Below, in pieces: positions 31,640-42,525 of a stretch of DNA of 64,000 nt. The stretch's first letter is position 1; each line of letters begins with the position of its first letter. The stretch comes from Porphyra umbilicalis (taxonomy: Eukaryota; Rhodophyta; Bangiophyceae; Bangiales; Bangiaceae), in NCBI GenBank assembly GCA_002049455.2, contig KV918768.1, forward strand, positions 62,001-126,000, read 5' to 3'. Both the position numbers and the translations under genes were made by a program. The notes beneath the pieces are model-generated. The model was given only the letters and a program-made list of their open reading frames with translations. It had not been told where the DNA came from and made no database searches.

Positions 31640-32792
31640 GCCCGGCACACCAAGTCGCGGGGCTGAGTGAGCTCAGACGCGGCCGGCAGCGTCCGCGGGG
31701 GTTGGGCGACAACCCCAACGTCGGCCGTGCGGTGCGCGACCCCACCCCACTCATCCCTCGCCGAGCGGCGAGCGCCGCCCCCGCGGCCGCCATCAGCGGC
31801 GGGGACTCGCCGGCGCGGGGGGAGGCAGACCCCACCCTACCCTCAGCGGCCGGCGCGGCAAGTGCTTTCTCCGACGGGGGTGGGGCCCCCGCCCCGTCGC
31901 CACCGGCCCCCTCCTCCGCCTCGCCGTCGGCCCCGTCTTTGCGCGTGCGCAGCCAGCGACCGAGCGCGCGCAAGGCAGGGCAGTGCTTCGACCCTGCGCG
32001 CAACGCGTCGGTCCACGGCGCCAGCACGGCGGCCGACACAACCCGCGCGTGCCCCCCAATCCCCATCCCCACCATAGCGAGGTTCAAAGCCTCCCGCTCC
32101 AGGAGCGCGGCAACGACGTCGGGGTCGTCCAACGCGTCAGTCAGCAGGCCCTTGAGGACCGCCCACGCGTCTTTATCCACTGCCGCAGAGCGCTGAGCCC
32201 CCTCGTCCAGCGGCTGCGCGAGCAGACAGTGATGGACACGCAGCCCAGCGCAAAGACGCAGCAGCAGAAGCTGCGTTTGGGGGGCGGAGGAAGGGAGGGC
32301 GGCGCTGGCGTCGATAAGCCGACGCTGCTCGACCACCGGCTCCTCCACCCCGGCGCGGACAAACGCGTGGCAGCCGGGGGGGACGCTATACTGCGTGACT
32401 CCCTCTGTCACCCACGCTGCCTTCCACCAAGGCGGCGGCCGCGCCCCCGACCGGCACCAGCCCACGCACTTGGCGGGCGCCAGCTCCGCGTCCAATTCCT
32501 GCCTGAGCCGCGCCGCGTCCGACAGGAGCGTGCGCATGTCTTCGGGGGCTCCGACGACAACAAAGTTGTCGAATAAGGCCACCATCAAGAGCTTAGTGCT
32601 CTCCTTCGTGAGGCAGAGGAGCACGAGCCTCATTTTGGCAGAGTGAAGAAGGGAGCCAAGCGGGCCACCTTGGTGGCACCTCCGCGCGTAAAGGAGGAGC
32701 AGGCAGCGCGATGGTGGCTCTAGGAGCCCTTCTTCACCGCCCGCTGCCCGCCCCCCCCCCAGCGCGACCAGCGGCCCCGCACGCTGCCCCAA
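31640..32792 (-). pseudogene. Non-LTR RT, catalytic and thumb region
   Basis: The frame (open from 32792 through 30669) includes QGGPLGSLLHSAKMRLVLL, the equivalent of the QGDPLGP motif of non-LTR reverse transcriptases. It continues with LMVALFDNFVVVG where a YADD box should be, and ELAPAKCVGW, the LNPAKC-type motif. The catalytic aspartates are therefore reduced to LFDN, and the enzyme would be inactive. A leucine-rich thumb-like region and GMGIGGHARVVSAAVLAPW follow. The part beyond about 31640 reads over the opposite strand of the copia LTR and is not credible as protein. Confidence 0.65.
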
Positions 32793-33741
32793 GACGCCGC
32801 CCTCCCCCGGCTGTCAGACCCCCCGCCGCCGCGGCTTCTGCCGATCCGCCGCCGCCGGCACCGCTTGACCGGTTCCCCGTCATCGTCGCCGCCGTGTCGT
32901 CATTTCCCGCCGCCTGCCCGCCGGCTCGGTCGGTCGCCCAGCCGTAGACGCTGTACGCCGCGCGCCCCGACACCCCACCATACACGGACTTCATGTATTG
33001 GGAGGTGACAGGGAAGGCGGCGCCGAGCACTGCGACCGTGGCCGGACAAGACACTAGGTTGAAGGTGGTTCGACAGTCCCGCTAGCCCACAGCGTGGTCG
33101 GGGTGGGCGGCCATATGTGTGCTCACCTCCTTGAGAAGGCGCTCCCATGGGTTTGACACCTCCACCCACAGCTGAAGCGGCGCGAGAAACTTCGCGGCCG
33201 CAGCCCGCACCAGCTTCGCCAGCGCCGACGCCGCCAGCTTGCGGAGGGTCTCGGGTAAACCGATGGGCCGCAGACCCGGCAGCTTGTCCGCTTTGACCTC
33301 CCCGGCTTCCGCATAAGCATAAGGTCCGTCCCCGCGTACGCAGCCGCCGCTCATGCGGGGAAGCGCTAGGACCCTCTCCCCGACCACAACATAACCACCC
33401 CCACGAGCTCGTCGCGCCCCCCCGCGTCGAGGGCCCAAAGGTGTTGGACATGGAGACCCGACGACCTTGGCCGCCTTCGCGCGCGGGGCCGACCCGATGG
33501 CGGCGGTGATGCCCTTTCGCGTCACGCTCTCGGGCGTGGATGCCTTGGTACCGGGCGCCGCCGCCTCCCTCATCTCCGCGGCAAACGCCGCGGCGACCGC
33601 GTTGGGGGTCGCGAGGTCAGGCGACGCGGCAGGGAACAAGGCGAGGGCCTTCAGCCACACCTCCCACGTCTGCGGGGCGAGGAATTGGGAGAGCAGAGAG
33701 CGGACGGCGGCGATTAGTCGCCCGGCCGCCGCTTGCCGCAA
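32734..33741 (-). pseudogene. Non-LTR RT, N-terminal half
   Basis: The frame reads LPGLRPIGLPETLRKLAASAL, the entry block of non-LTR RT, then FLAPLQLWVEVSNPWERLLKEV (matching the P.Q.GV...GAE region) and a stop at 33082. After it the same frame gives RDCRTTFNLVS (the D..NAFN motif, first aspartate apparently changed) and QYMKSVYGG. The region then shifts frame toward the catalytic part. It would prime reverse transcription at nicked target DNA. Stops and lost residues show decay. Confidence 0.65.
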
Positions 33742-33750
33742 CGCCCGCCG

Positions 33751-34799
33751 CTACGCTGCCGTCAGCCGCGCCGTCGCCGCCCGCCGCTGCGACGTACGAA
33801 CGTCCGGGACGCGCCGAACCGAAACGCTCCGCGTAGGGAAGGCTCCGGGTCGCCAGATACCGGCGCCCCGGTCCCCTTTTGCCTTGAAGAAGTCCCCATC
33901 CGTCAGCGCCTCCTCCCGCGCAGCGAGAGTGAACGGGTTGGGCGCCTCATCCGAGGCCGGCCGCGACGGAGCGTGCAGAACGAGGGAGGTTAATAGCAAC
34001 TGCCACAAAGTGGCAAGTTGCTGCCCAGGCTCGCGCCCGACCCACCGAAGGGCGTCCTGCATCAGCGCCAACCAGGCGCCCTCCAGCGGCGCCGCGACGT
34101 GCGCCGCCGTTCGCGCCCCCGACGCCACCAGCAGCCGCCAGCTGGCTTCCGTGGGCACGACGCGGCGGAGGAAGGCTTCACGCCGCCGCATCCACTCCAG
34201 AGGCTGGCGTCGAACAGACGGGCGGTTTTCTGTTCCGCCGCAACATCCCGCCCATCCGCCGCCGACGCGAGCCCCACCTGCCGCCCGCACGTAGCACCTG
34301 CTTCCCGCTCCCCACGCGCCGTCGCCGTCGGCCCGCCTCTCGCCGCTACCGCCGCAGCCGCCGCCGCCGCGCTGCGAGCCAACCGCCTCCGAAGGTTGCC
34401 CGCGCACACCAGCTCGTACGCGGCGAGGGAGGATCGCCGTGCCCACCCCCGCACCGACCTAAAGAGTCGGTGGCACCAGCGGCAGCCTCTCAACTCCAGC
34501 TCGGCCGCCGTCGCCTCCGGCAGGTCCGCCAAGAGGTGGTGTCTGGCGTGGTGGGTGAGGCCCGCCTTGGAACCTACCCCCCCCGGCACGCCGACCTCGC
34601 AGTCGCGGCACGGGCACACCGAAAGGACCTCGTCGGAGGTGTCGGGTGTGCCTCGTGTTTCGTTCCCTCCACCCCCGCTGTGCTCGTACGCGCTTCGCTC
34701 CCCACACCACTCTACCCCCCCCCCCGCGCACGCCCGACGCTGGACGCCGCTCCGTGCGGGCGCACAGCTGCATCCGACAGGGCAGGTCCGGACCCGCAC
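33751..34799 (-). pseudogene. N-terminal zinc-finger region of the non-LTR element
   Basis: In two minus frames. One (34799-34062) reads CPCRDCEVG, then GLTHHARHH, followed by CRWCHRLFRS and a further C: a CCHH-type finger and a second Cys-rich finger. R2-like elements use such fingers to bind their DNA target. The other frame (34446-33751) continues in register with the RT frame and ends at a stop at 33751, next to the RT half. It includes a tryptophan/leucine-rich helical stretch. The switch between frames near 34400 suggests a frameshift. Confidence 0.5.
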
Positions 34800-35069
34800 A
34801 CGTTTTCGGCGCCGCCGCCGCCACCACCTGCGTCTTCAGTCATGACGACGTGCAGTGGCAACGTCCGACACCCGCGCCGAAGGCGGGCAGCTCGGTGTGG
34901 AGGATGGCGGCGGCGGCGGCGGCGGCGCGGCGGCCGCGTGACCCGATGACACGCCGGAGCCCGCCGGCAAGGCCGCACCAGCAACCGTGTCCACAGATCA
35001 GGCAGTCGTGGCGACCGCCCGCGCCGCACGCAAGGTGACGGACGGCCAGTGACCCGGCGTGGAAAGCGC

Positions 35070-36299
35070 CTAGTGGGCAGCCGCGCCGGCGGTGGCCGAC
35101 CCCTCGTCGATCTCCATCGCCGCCGCCGCCGGCAAGGCCTTGGTGACCGGCGGCTTGGCGGGGAGGATCCGGGGCGGCCGGGTGCGGCGCCGTCTGTTGG
35201 CGGGAGGGGGTCCCCTCGGCCGCGATTTGGGCGAGCGAGCTCCCCCCGACGGTGCGGTGGCAGCAGCTTGGGCGGCCGCGGTCGGCGCCGCGGTAGCGCC
35301 CGACGCCAACTGGGGATTCGGCAGCCCGGCGGTGAACGCCACCGAGCCGGTTCAGGCCGTGCCGGTGGCTGCGGGCGGCGGCGGCGAGCGGCGCGGCGCA
35401 AACTTGGTGGCCGGCGACAGGTGGCCGACCCCCTCCTCCGCCACCCAGTTCATCGCCGTGGCCGCCTTTACGACCACGGGCGCCGGGCTGGCCGCCCCCG
35501 TGGTCGCCCCGACGTGGAGACGGGGCGGAGGGGTCGTACGGCGAGCGACGGGGTGCCCCGCCGGGGCCCCCGCAGCGGACGCAGTGGATGCGATCACCGG
35601 CGTGGGCGGCGCCACAGCAGCGGACGGCGCAGGAGTGCCGTCCGCGAGCGCATCGCCAGCCAGCGCCGAGCCCGTGGTGGGCTTGAAAAGGGTGGGCGAC
35701 GACCCGCCTATAGTCGCCAGCGCAGCGACGAGACCCCCCTCCCCCCCCCCGTTCGTCGCCTTCGCTGCCGTTGCGGCGACAGCCTCCTATCGGGGGCCCT
35801 TCGCCGCCGCCTTGGACCGGCGGCGGCGCGAGAGGGTTACGAAAGTGGCGGCGGTCGACGCCCCCTCCCCCCCCGCGGACGAGTGCGGCGGCGACGACAG
35901 GACCGTACCGCCGGGGCGGGCGGCAGGGGTTACCGGCGTCGCGGCTGGGGCGGGCACCGCGTCGGATGTGCAGTCCATCGCGGCGCCCACCGCCGGCACG
36001 CCAAACCCCGACACGGGGTCCCCCGTCGACGGGGAGTTGCAGCCGGAGCGCCGCATGGCGGTGGCGATGGCGGCGGTGGGGAGGAAACTCCCCCCACGCG
36101 CTGGAACCGCGGCAGTGGCGGCGGGGGTGCCACCCCGGCCCGCTAAAGATAAAGACGTTGTTGGCCCGTCGGCAGTCCACGAGGCGGCGGGAGCCACCAA
36201 CGCGGTCGGGGCGGCCGGAAGCGTCCCCGTGCACGGGGGGGGGCGGGTGGCTGCCGAATCGGCCACACACGCCGGGCCGCCCCGAAATGGGCGCAACAT
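35070..36299 (-). pseudogene. Low-complexity N-terminal region of the non-LTR element
   Basis: One minus frame runs from an ATG at 36299 to 35070 with stops at 35787 and 35352. It is alanine/proline/threonine-rich (as in PAAPTALVAPAASW) and ends MEIDEGSATAGAAAH. Its position upstream of the zinc fingers on the same strand suggests the N-terminal extension or first ORF of the element. Competing frames on both strands are also open, so the frame choice rests on strand agreement only. Confidence 0.35.
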
Positions 36300-36638
36300 T
36301 TTTGCCGAGGGGACGGGCAGGGTCAGTTCGTCCCCTTCCTAGGCCGAAGCTGCCGTACAGGTGGCGGCTGCATCAGCCGCGCCGCCAAGACCGCCAAAAA
36401 CGCCGGCGCTTGACGGCCGATTGGCCGGCGGCGACACATCGGCCAACCTCTCCGTCCCTGGCTGTACGTATGCCGGCCAGGCAGTGAAGACAGCCTGGTT
36501 CGGCGACGGGGGGTAGCTCCAGGACATTTACTTGAAAGACGAGATAGGTGGAGAACGGCGGGCCTGAACGAATCGCAGACGCAGGTGGCAGACGGCGGCA
36601 AGAAAGAATGAATAGCGCCGGCAGGACGCAGTGCAAAC

Positions 36639-37169
36639 GTGCTGCGGGGACAAGCCCTGCTATCAACAATTGAGCACACGTACGCGATACCCAAGCTGGG
36701 CATTGAGAATGACATGGCGTGGGTCATCAATATTGAGTATGCAGCCAGGATGAATGGGTATAAGGAGGCCATGCAACGGCAGGTGTCAGCCGACGTAGAG
36801 GTCGCTTTGACGACGCCCGGCGGTCTGCCACCAAAGGCAGTCATAACCGCGATGCTGACCTCTTCTCAAGCGACGGAGACGCAGCGGGTCACTGCCGCGC
36901 TGAGGCTTCGAGCACTGGATCGGAAACGGATGGATGCCCTGGCTTTGGGGCTTATGCACCAGAACGTGACGGATAGATACTACCCGGCTGTCCGTACGTA
37001 CCCAGCTGCGCAAGATCTGTGGACGTATATGCGGCTTACATACAGCTCGCACGGGCTGGTTTCCACGCGCGTGGAGCGCACTAGACGCAACAGTTGTCGT
37101 ACTAACCGTCGCAAGCGTATTTACGCGGACTATGATACTCTTATGAGAACCACGAGGGTGCGAGACTGA
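36639..37169 (+). pseudogene. gag: Copia gag fragment
   Basis: The frame contains MDALALGLMHQNVTDRYYPA, then AAQDLWTYMRLTYSSHGLVS, the conserved core of copia-type Gag (UBN2-like) proteins, which form the RNA-packaging particle. A related downstream piece in another frame (EIAQVLVLMHAVGR, then SFAALLAELSRA, near 37370-37480) looks like the following Gag helices. The ORF ends at 37169 after a basic stretch that is probably out of frame. Pol is not found nearby on this strand. It is a truncated copy. Confidence 0.6.
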
Positions 37170-37583
37170 CCATGGTCCGAGGACGGGCTCCCACTCCCCC
37201 GGGTGGCAACAGCGGAGTTGAAAGCCACCAAGAGGGAGCGAAGCGAGGAGCCGGGACGTGGTACTCGCCCAAATCGGCGTCGGCGGCAGAGGCAGAGTTG
37301 ATGGAACCGTTCCTGCCCCGACAAAGGTGGCTTTGTCCCAATTCCTGAGGAGTTACTTACACCGAACGGGAGATAGCGCAGGTTCTCGTTCTGATGCACG
37401 CCGTGGGGCGTTGTGCCTGCTTTTTCAGTATGATGACGTTATCCCGCTCGTTTGCCGCGTTGCTTGCCGAACTGAGCAGAGCCGCCGACGGGTGGTAGGG
37501 TACAATACGGGGTGGCACCCTTAAGGGAGGGGACAGCGCCGTGGCGCATGCACTGCCGCCTTCGACCTTGTCGCTGGCAGATT

Positions 37584-38233
37584 TTACTTCCGTTGGCGTC
37601 TCATAGTCGTCGCTTGCCAGAGGTGGTACGTTTCACATCTCGTCACCGACTCCGTCCCTCCACTTTTCCTTTCTGAAGGGGGCGGCTGACGGTGAGGGAC
37701 GATTGCGGGGACCTCGAGGACGCATAGTTGAGGAGGAGAATGGAGACGGGACGTGATGATCGAGCATGAGCTGAAAGGCATGCAAGTGATGCCAGAAAAG
37801 GAGGTCGCGCGGACTATGCAACACAAGGACATAAAGAGTGTTGAGGGGTCGAGAATCTTGCTTGAGCAGGAGACGGAGGGAGATGAATCGGAAAAGAGAC
37901 TCCAAATGAATAGAGGCAGTAGAGAGCCGGGGAGAGCGGCCGGGCCTTCCCGGGCACGACGGCCACGCAACCAGGCGGGCTGACCCTCGCGCAGTTCAGC
38001 CATCCGTACCTTAATCCCGCTCTGACATTGCCCGCGCGGCGTTGCACGATGCCGGCGGCCAGTATACCACAAGCCACTGATGCGCTGTTTGAGATGCAAC
38101 CGCCACGCCGTTTCTCCTTCTTTTCCAATCTCTCCACGGTATAGGGGCCATACCACCTTGGTAAGCCCATCCTTCCATGCAGAGGTCTCCTCGAAGAACA
38201 CCACACGCAACCACAGCGCGGTTGCTGTCTCAT
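37584..38233 (-). pseudogene. Possible LTR-retroelement integrase C-terminal fragment
   Basis: Two overlapping minus frames share the phrase pattern AWKDGLTK, WYGPYTVERL and GETAWRLHLK when read across a shift near 38150. That resembles the GPY/F module at the end of gypsy-type integrases. The rest of both frames is unrecognisable. The call is tentative: the motif is short and needs a frameshift to assemble. Confidence 0.3.
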
Positions 38234-39670
38234 ACCCCGCCCGCAGGTGTCTTGTTTCCAGCAGCCTCCCCTGGGAGGGACGTCGCTATTGCCATGTCAG
38301 CGACAAAAGCAACTAAAGACCCGCCCGCAACGCCTGACGCCCACAGTCCCGTATGTTTTCCGCTCAAGTAGTCTCCCTCTCATATTTCCAATGAATGTCC
38401 ACGTCTGGCCGTGTGCTGCTCGGCCCAGCAACTACTTCTCGTTATTGGCGATCCTGGTCGTCATCGTGGAGCCCGACAGAGGCTGCGTCCTGAATTTACC
38501 GTACTCCGTAGCCGCGCCTACAGTACGGAGGTTCGCCGCGCGCCTCCAGTATGCGGGTATGGCCGCCGCTAGGTTAGTCTTTTAGTCCGCATGGTGGCCA
38601 AAACTTCCTTAAATTCATCAGCGGAAAGAGGTGATGGCCGCTGGTCGGAGCTGTTGCTGCAACCCCCGGTCACATCCCTCCCTCCCCCGATATTGGGAAG
38701 GAGTAGGACGGACAGAAGTAGGCGCTTTGAGCACCATCAAATCATAGAGGAGATGGCCTGGTACTGCGCGAAAGGTTGCCAGCCAGTAACGCCACCACTG
38801 GATACATAAGCTTCTGTTTTTCTTCGGGCGGCAGGCCTACCCTCGGGCATGAGGACTTTACAGCCATCAGCACCAACGATGGCGGGCACAGCGTAGTGCA
38901 ATCTAAGCCGGCGGAGTTTCCTACAGCCGCAGCGGCGGAAGCTGCGGTCAGTGGTAACGGCCTGCACGGCGGCTGGCCGGCTGACGGTAGACGACTTCGG
39001 CAATGGCGGCAGGTCGGCAAAATGGAATCAAGACGGCTCCGGCCCTACCGGAAGCGCTGTCAAGAGAGTGCGCACAGTGCAGCAATGCAGGCGCCTTGCC
39101 TGCGGAATTCCGCGCATTGGTATTGCGAGGTACTTTCCAGTAGCATCTGACGCGCTGAGGCAGCTGCCAGCAGTACTGGGAGTCGCAGTAGCTGATATCT
39201 TCCCTGTAGCGGGCTGCGAAAGGCTGTTGATACAGTTGGGGTTTGCGCGTTCTATACGAAAGAGCTTTTGAACCTCATGATGTGACTGAGCAGGCTCGAT
39301 AATGGTCACACCCCGGTAGTGAGGAAATCAGACACGGCCTCACAAATGCCTTCTAATGACGTGAAAGAACTCCATGTGAGCACGCATTCTGTTCAATGAT
39401 CGGTCTATCCAAGTACGCACAGCCATACGCGGACCGCCTTTGCAGTCCAAAAAATACCTGTCTCAGGTGATCCTAATATCACACAGCAGCGTCACCTGGT
39501 CATGCAATAGATGTTTATGCAGAGGCGCTGCAGGGGGCTACATCATGCTTAGTGACCCCTTCTCTGAGAAAAAGGGAGGTTAGTGCCGTGACCACCCCCA
39601 GAGACCAAGTCGGTCTTCACCTCTGCAGCAGACTTTGAACTGGACGGTGGGGCCTCTAAGTCAGGCCAAC
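38234..39670. other. Unassigned DNA upstream of the IS630/Tc1-type transposase
   Basis: About 1.4 kb with short frames on both strands (for example 38951-39271 plus, 38737-39003 minus) and no domain. I searched the right part for a terminal inverted repeat matching the far side of the transposase gene and found none. Confidence 0.4.
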
Positions 39671-40756
39671 ATGTTCGACGACACGTCCCGGATGCTTGCG
39701 GTTTCCTGGGTGCTGTTCGAAGGTGTCAGCAAGACGGAGGCGGCGCGGCGCCTTGCATGTGATAGGCAGACGGTGTCGGGCTGGATTAAGGCCTACAAGT
39801 CAAGCGGCGAGTGGTGGCCGGACCCGGCCATTCGCAACCGGCACGCCGACCATGTGCTTTTCGACGGGCACTTCCTCACGTCGGTCAAGCGGGTGTTAGA
39901 GTCGGATCCAGAAGCTTTGCTAGGCGAAATGAAGGACGTGTTTGCTCTGCTATCGACTTTGCCTGGATACCGCCCCTCCTTCAAGTGCTCCATCGCCACC
40001 CTCGACAGGGTTCTTCGTGCGCTTGGATACTCCTACCGCAAGCTTTACAGGATGTGTCGACATCGTGACCAAGCGCGGCGGGAAGCGTTTGCAAGGGTTT
40101 TTGTCGAAATCCCCCTGCGGTGCATAGTTTCTGTCGACGAGACTCACAAGGACGGCGGTGACCTCAGGCGCCGACGTGGGCGGTGGCTTCGCGGGCAGCG
40201 CTACCAGTGCCTTGCAAAAGCAAGCAAGGTTCTACTTCGAACTTCAACCATGATGGCAGTTTCGTACAAGGACGGCGTTCTACACTCTGTGACCACCCCA
40301 ACTCCCCCGGCGCAAAACAGTGATGACTGGCTTCTTTTTCTCAACGGCCTTCTTCCGACGATGAATCGTATCCTGCCTGGTTTGCCATGGGCTTTACAGC
40401 CAAGTCGATGCGTTTTGTTGGTCGACAATGCCCCCATCCACACCGCGACTGCCGACGCTTTCGTTAGGTCAAATGGCATTTTTTTACTGCGGCTGCCGGC
40501 TTATAGCCCTGAGCTTCAACCTATCGAGGAGTTCTTCAGCGAGTTCAGCTTTGCTCTCAAGACGGCTCAGAACAAGTATCCTCACGAGCCGGAGGCCATT
40601 TGGCACATGGTTGCCCTCGCATCTTTGTCGAGTGCCGACACTGGTTCTCACTTTGAGCACTGCTTGATGGAGGCGGTCCGGAATATCCCTGAGTTGTGTG
40701 GGCCGAAAGGGCCGTTGAGGGACTTCTTTGCTCCTCTGCCGAGTGTCCGCCAGTAA
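39671..40756 (+). CDS. IS630/Tc1-mariner-type DDE transposase, intact
   Basis: 361 residues from the ATG at 39671; the frame opens slightly earlier only at a TTG. Residues about 8-50 form a helix-turn-helix (EAARRLACDRQTVSGWIKAY) and a second helical DNA-binding part follows (SIATLDRVLRALGYSYRK). The catalytic domain has SVDETHKDGG (D about 156), LLVDNAPIHT (D about 252) and YSPELQPIEEFF (E about 286), a DD34E-like spacing. That is typical of IS630/Tc1 enzymes, which cut and paste at TA. The length is normal for the family and there is no stop or frameshift, unlike the retroelements here. No terminal inverted repeats were found, so the gene may be stranded or domesticated. Confidence 0.9.
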   Translation: MFDDTSRMLAVSWVLFEGVSKTEAARRLACDRQTVSGWIKAYKSSGEWWPDPAIRNRHADHVLFDGHFLTSVKRVLESDPEALLGEMKDVFALLSTLPGYRPSFKCSIATLDRVLRALGYSYRKLYRMCRHRDQARREAFARVFVEIPLRCIVSVDETHKDGGDLRRRRGRWLRGQRYQCLAKASKVLLRTSTMMAVSYKDGVLHSVTTPTPPAQNSDDWLLFLNGLLPTMNRILPGLPWALQPSRCVLLVDNAPIHTATADAFVRSNGIFLLRLPAYSPELQPIEEFFSEFSFALKTAQNKYPHEPEAIWHMVALASLSSADTGSHFEHCLMEAVRNIPELCGPKGPLRDFFAPLPSVRQ

Positions 40757-41266
40757 AAATGAGTCCTTTTGTGCCCATAAATGAGGATGCCTCCCCGCGC
40801 CGCAACAAACTCGATGGACCTCCGTTCTGTACCGGAACTGACAGTTTCTTGTGAGACAAAGACAGTTTGGAAGCAAGAGAAGGCTGTTTACATTTGCACG
40901 GCCAAGGCAGTTTAAAATGGGCAACACTCACGGGGCACCTCGCCGAGCCAGAACCCACCGCTTAACCAAGTCACGCAAACCGAGAGGAAGTGATGGCATG
41001 GGAGGAAACGGTCCACTCTCGGAACCCCACTTACAAAGCGTCATATCGACTATCTCGTCAACAGACGCCGTCGATCCGCACACCGTGTGCCCCCGCAGAA
41101 AGCTATGACACATACCCCTCTTCGCCCTGTCCAGAAAGCTGACTCGGTCGGGATCCAATCCCGTCCCAAACGCAAAAGTTGCCGCATCTTCAGCTAGTCC
41201 CGCCGGCCCAAGCTGCCCGAAAGCCGAGTTTGTTGTCGAAGAAACTGGTGCGGCGCGAGATAACTG

Positions 41267-42525
41267 GCCAACATGCGCATGGGGTCACACACATAACTTT
41301 TTTTTTCTCCAGTGCACGCGCGGGAGTACGTGCGGTTGGCCCCGTGTGCACACCTTTTCGGGCAGTACGCAGTGCATTGATCACTGCTGCGGGTCCTTTG
41401 GGCATGGCTCGGTGCACAACATGTGTCCAGCACTTTCTGTAGCTTTTCTCGTTTGTAGCATGTCAGCCGCGGTCATACGGACGCCGTACGTCGCTTTTCG
41501 TTGGATGTCCGGGTCAGTTGCCTCAGAATGAGGGTGGTGCGTTCAGACCCCCGGAAACGTCGATCTGGTCAGACGCGTCGACTGTATTTTGTGGTTGAGT
41601 CCGGCGATGGCGCTGCACGGGACAACCAAGGCACATTCTGTTCGAATTTTCAAGCGGACGCTCGCGACCCATCGTCCTGGAGGAGAGGGCTCCCGGACGG
41701 CCCGGCGGTAGCTGCCGACGGCGGCACCACCGCAGTCGTCGGGGTCACCACCGCGGCGGCCGCACACGCCCGACACACTCCCCGCGCGCGCGTCCGCACG
41801 CGACCGCCCGCGACCAACACAGCCGGGGCGCGGTCGGCCGCCGCGTCGACGAGGCGACCAGCCCAACCCACCCCCCCGCGCGCCCCCGTGCCGACGCGGC
41901 GGCAGCGTTGACGGCGGCCCCGCCAGTTGCGGTGCCCCCCCTCTCCTCGCCCCCGCCACTGTCTGATGGGGGACGAGCTCCGCCGCCGTTGAAAGCGGGG
42001 AAGGGCGCCGGCAGCGCCACCGCCGCCTCCCCTGCCGCGACTGCCGCTGCTGTCGCGCCCGCCATCGCCGCGACTGCGACGGGTGGTGGCTGCGACGGCG
42101 GCGGCGGCGGCGGCGGGCTGTGGTCCTGGCCCCACCGTCGCCGCTGCCGCCGCTAGCGGGCGTGCGCACCGCCGCCGACGCGCCGGCGGGGGGCGGCGGC
42201 GCGGAGTTCGACGGCGGCCTGCCTTCGGCAGCGGCGGCGGCGCCCAACTGCCGCGGCCGTGGCGACCGGGACGGGTGCGACGGCAGGCCGGCGGCGGTGT
42301 GCACGTCTTGAGGTGCGACGGTATTCGTCTGCTTGTGGCTGGGGGTGGGAGGCGCGGCGGTGACGGCGGCGGCGTGGGCGGCGGCGGCGGCGGTGCTTGT
42401 TGGCGGTGGCTTGTTTGCCGAGGATGCGCGGCCGCGCGAGGGGGGTGGTTCGCGTGGGCTGGTCGTTGGCGGCTGCTTCGCACGTTGTAAACAAGTCCAG
42501 GGTATTTCCGCGAACGCGTTTTCAG
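41267..42525. repeat. Copy 1 of a 1.2-kb duplicated segment
   Basis: From CATGGGGTCAC near 41279 through the GGC-rich block to about 42393, this stretch is nearly identical to 43985-45179 in the same orientation. Its last 130 bases (42393-42525, TTGTTGGCGGTGGCTTGTTT onward) reappear at 47748-47882. It is GC-rich with NotI-like sites. Many overlapping frames are open and no domain is recognised. It is probably a dispersed repeat family. Confidence 0.75.

Larger units (their letters stand above)
31640..36299 (-). mobile_element. Non-LTR retrotransposon with N-terminal zinc finger, decayed
   Basis: On the minus strand: a low-complexity N-terminal region (36299-35070), a Cys/His zinc-finger region (about 34640-34400), the RT fingers and palm start (33741-32960), and the RT catalytic and thumb parts (32792-32140) followed by an alanine-rich C-terminus. 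No LTR, RNase H or integrase accompanies it. A finger-containing N-terminus before RT recalls R2/CRE-type elements. The 3' end is not marked by a poly(A) or target duplication that I can see, so the left boundary is approximate. Stops at 35787, 35352, 33751 and 33082 and a frameshift near 32800-32950 inactivate it. Confidence 0.65.

Noticed and set aside
35092-36342. Plus-strand ORF of 416 codons
   Set aside because: It is antisense to the N-terminal region of the non-LTR element, low in complexity, and ends without any motif. Overlapping minus frames are equally open.
39400-40960. Terminal inverted repeats for the IS630/Tc1-type transposase
   Set aside because: I compared both flanks by eye and found no convincing inverted match next to TA.
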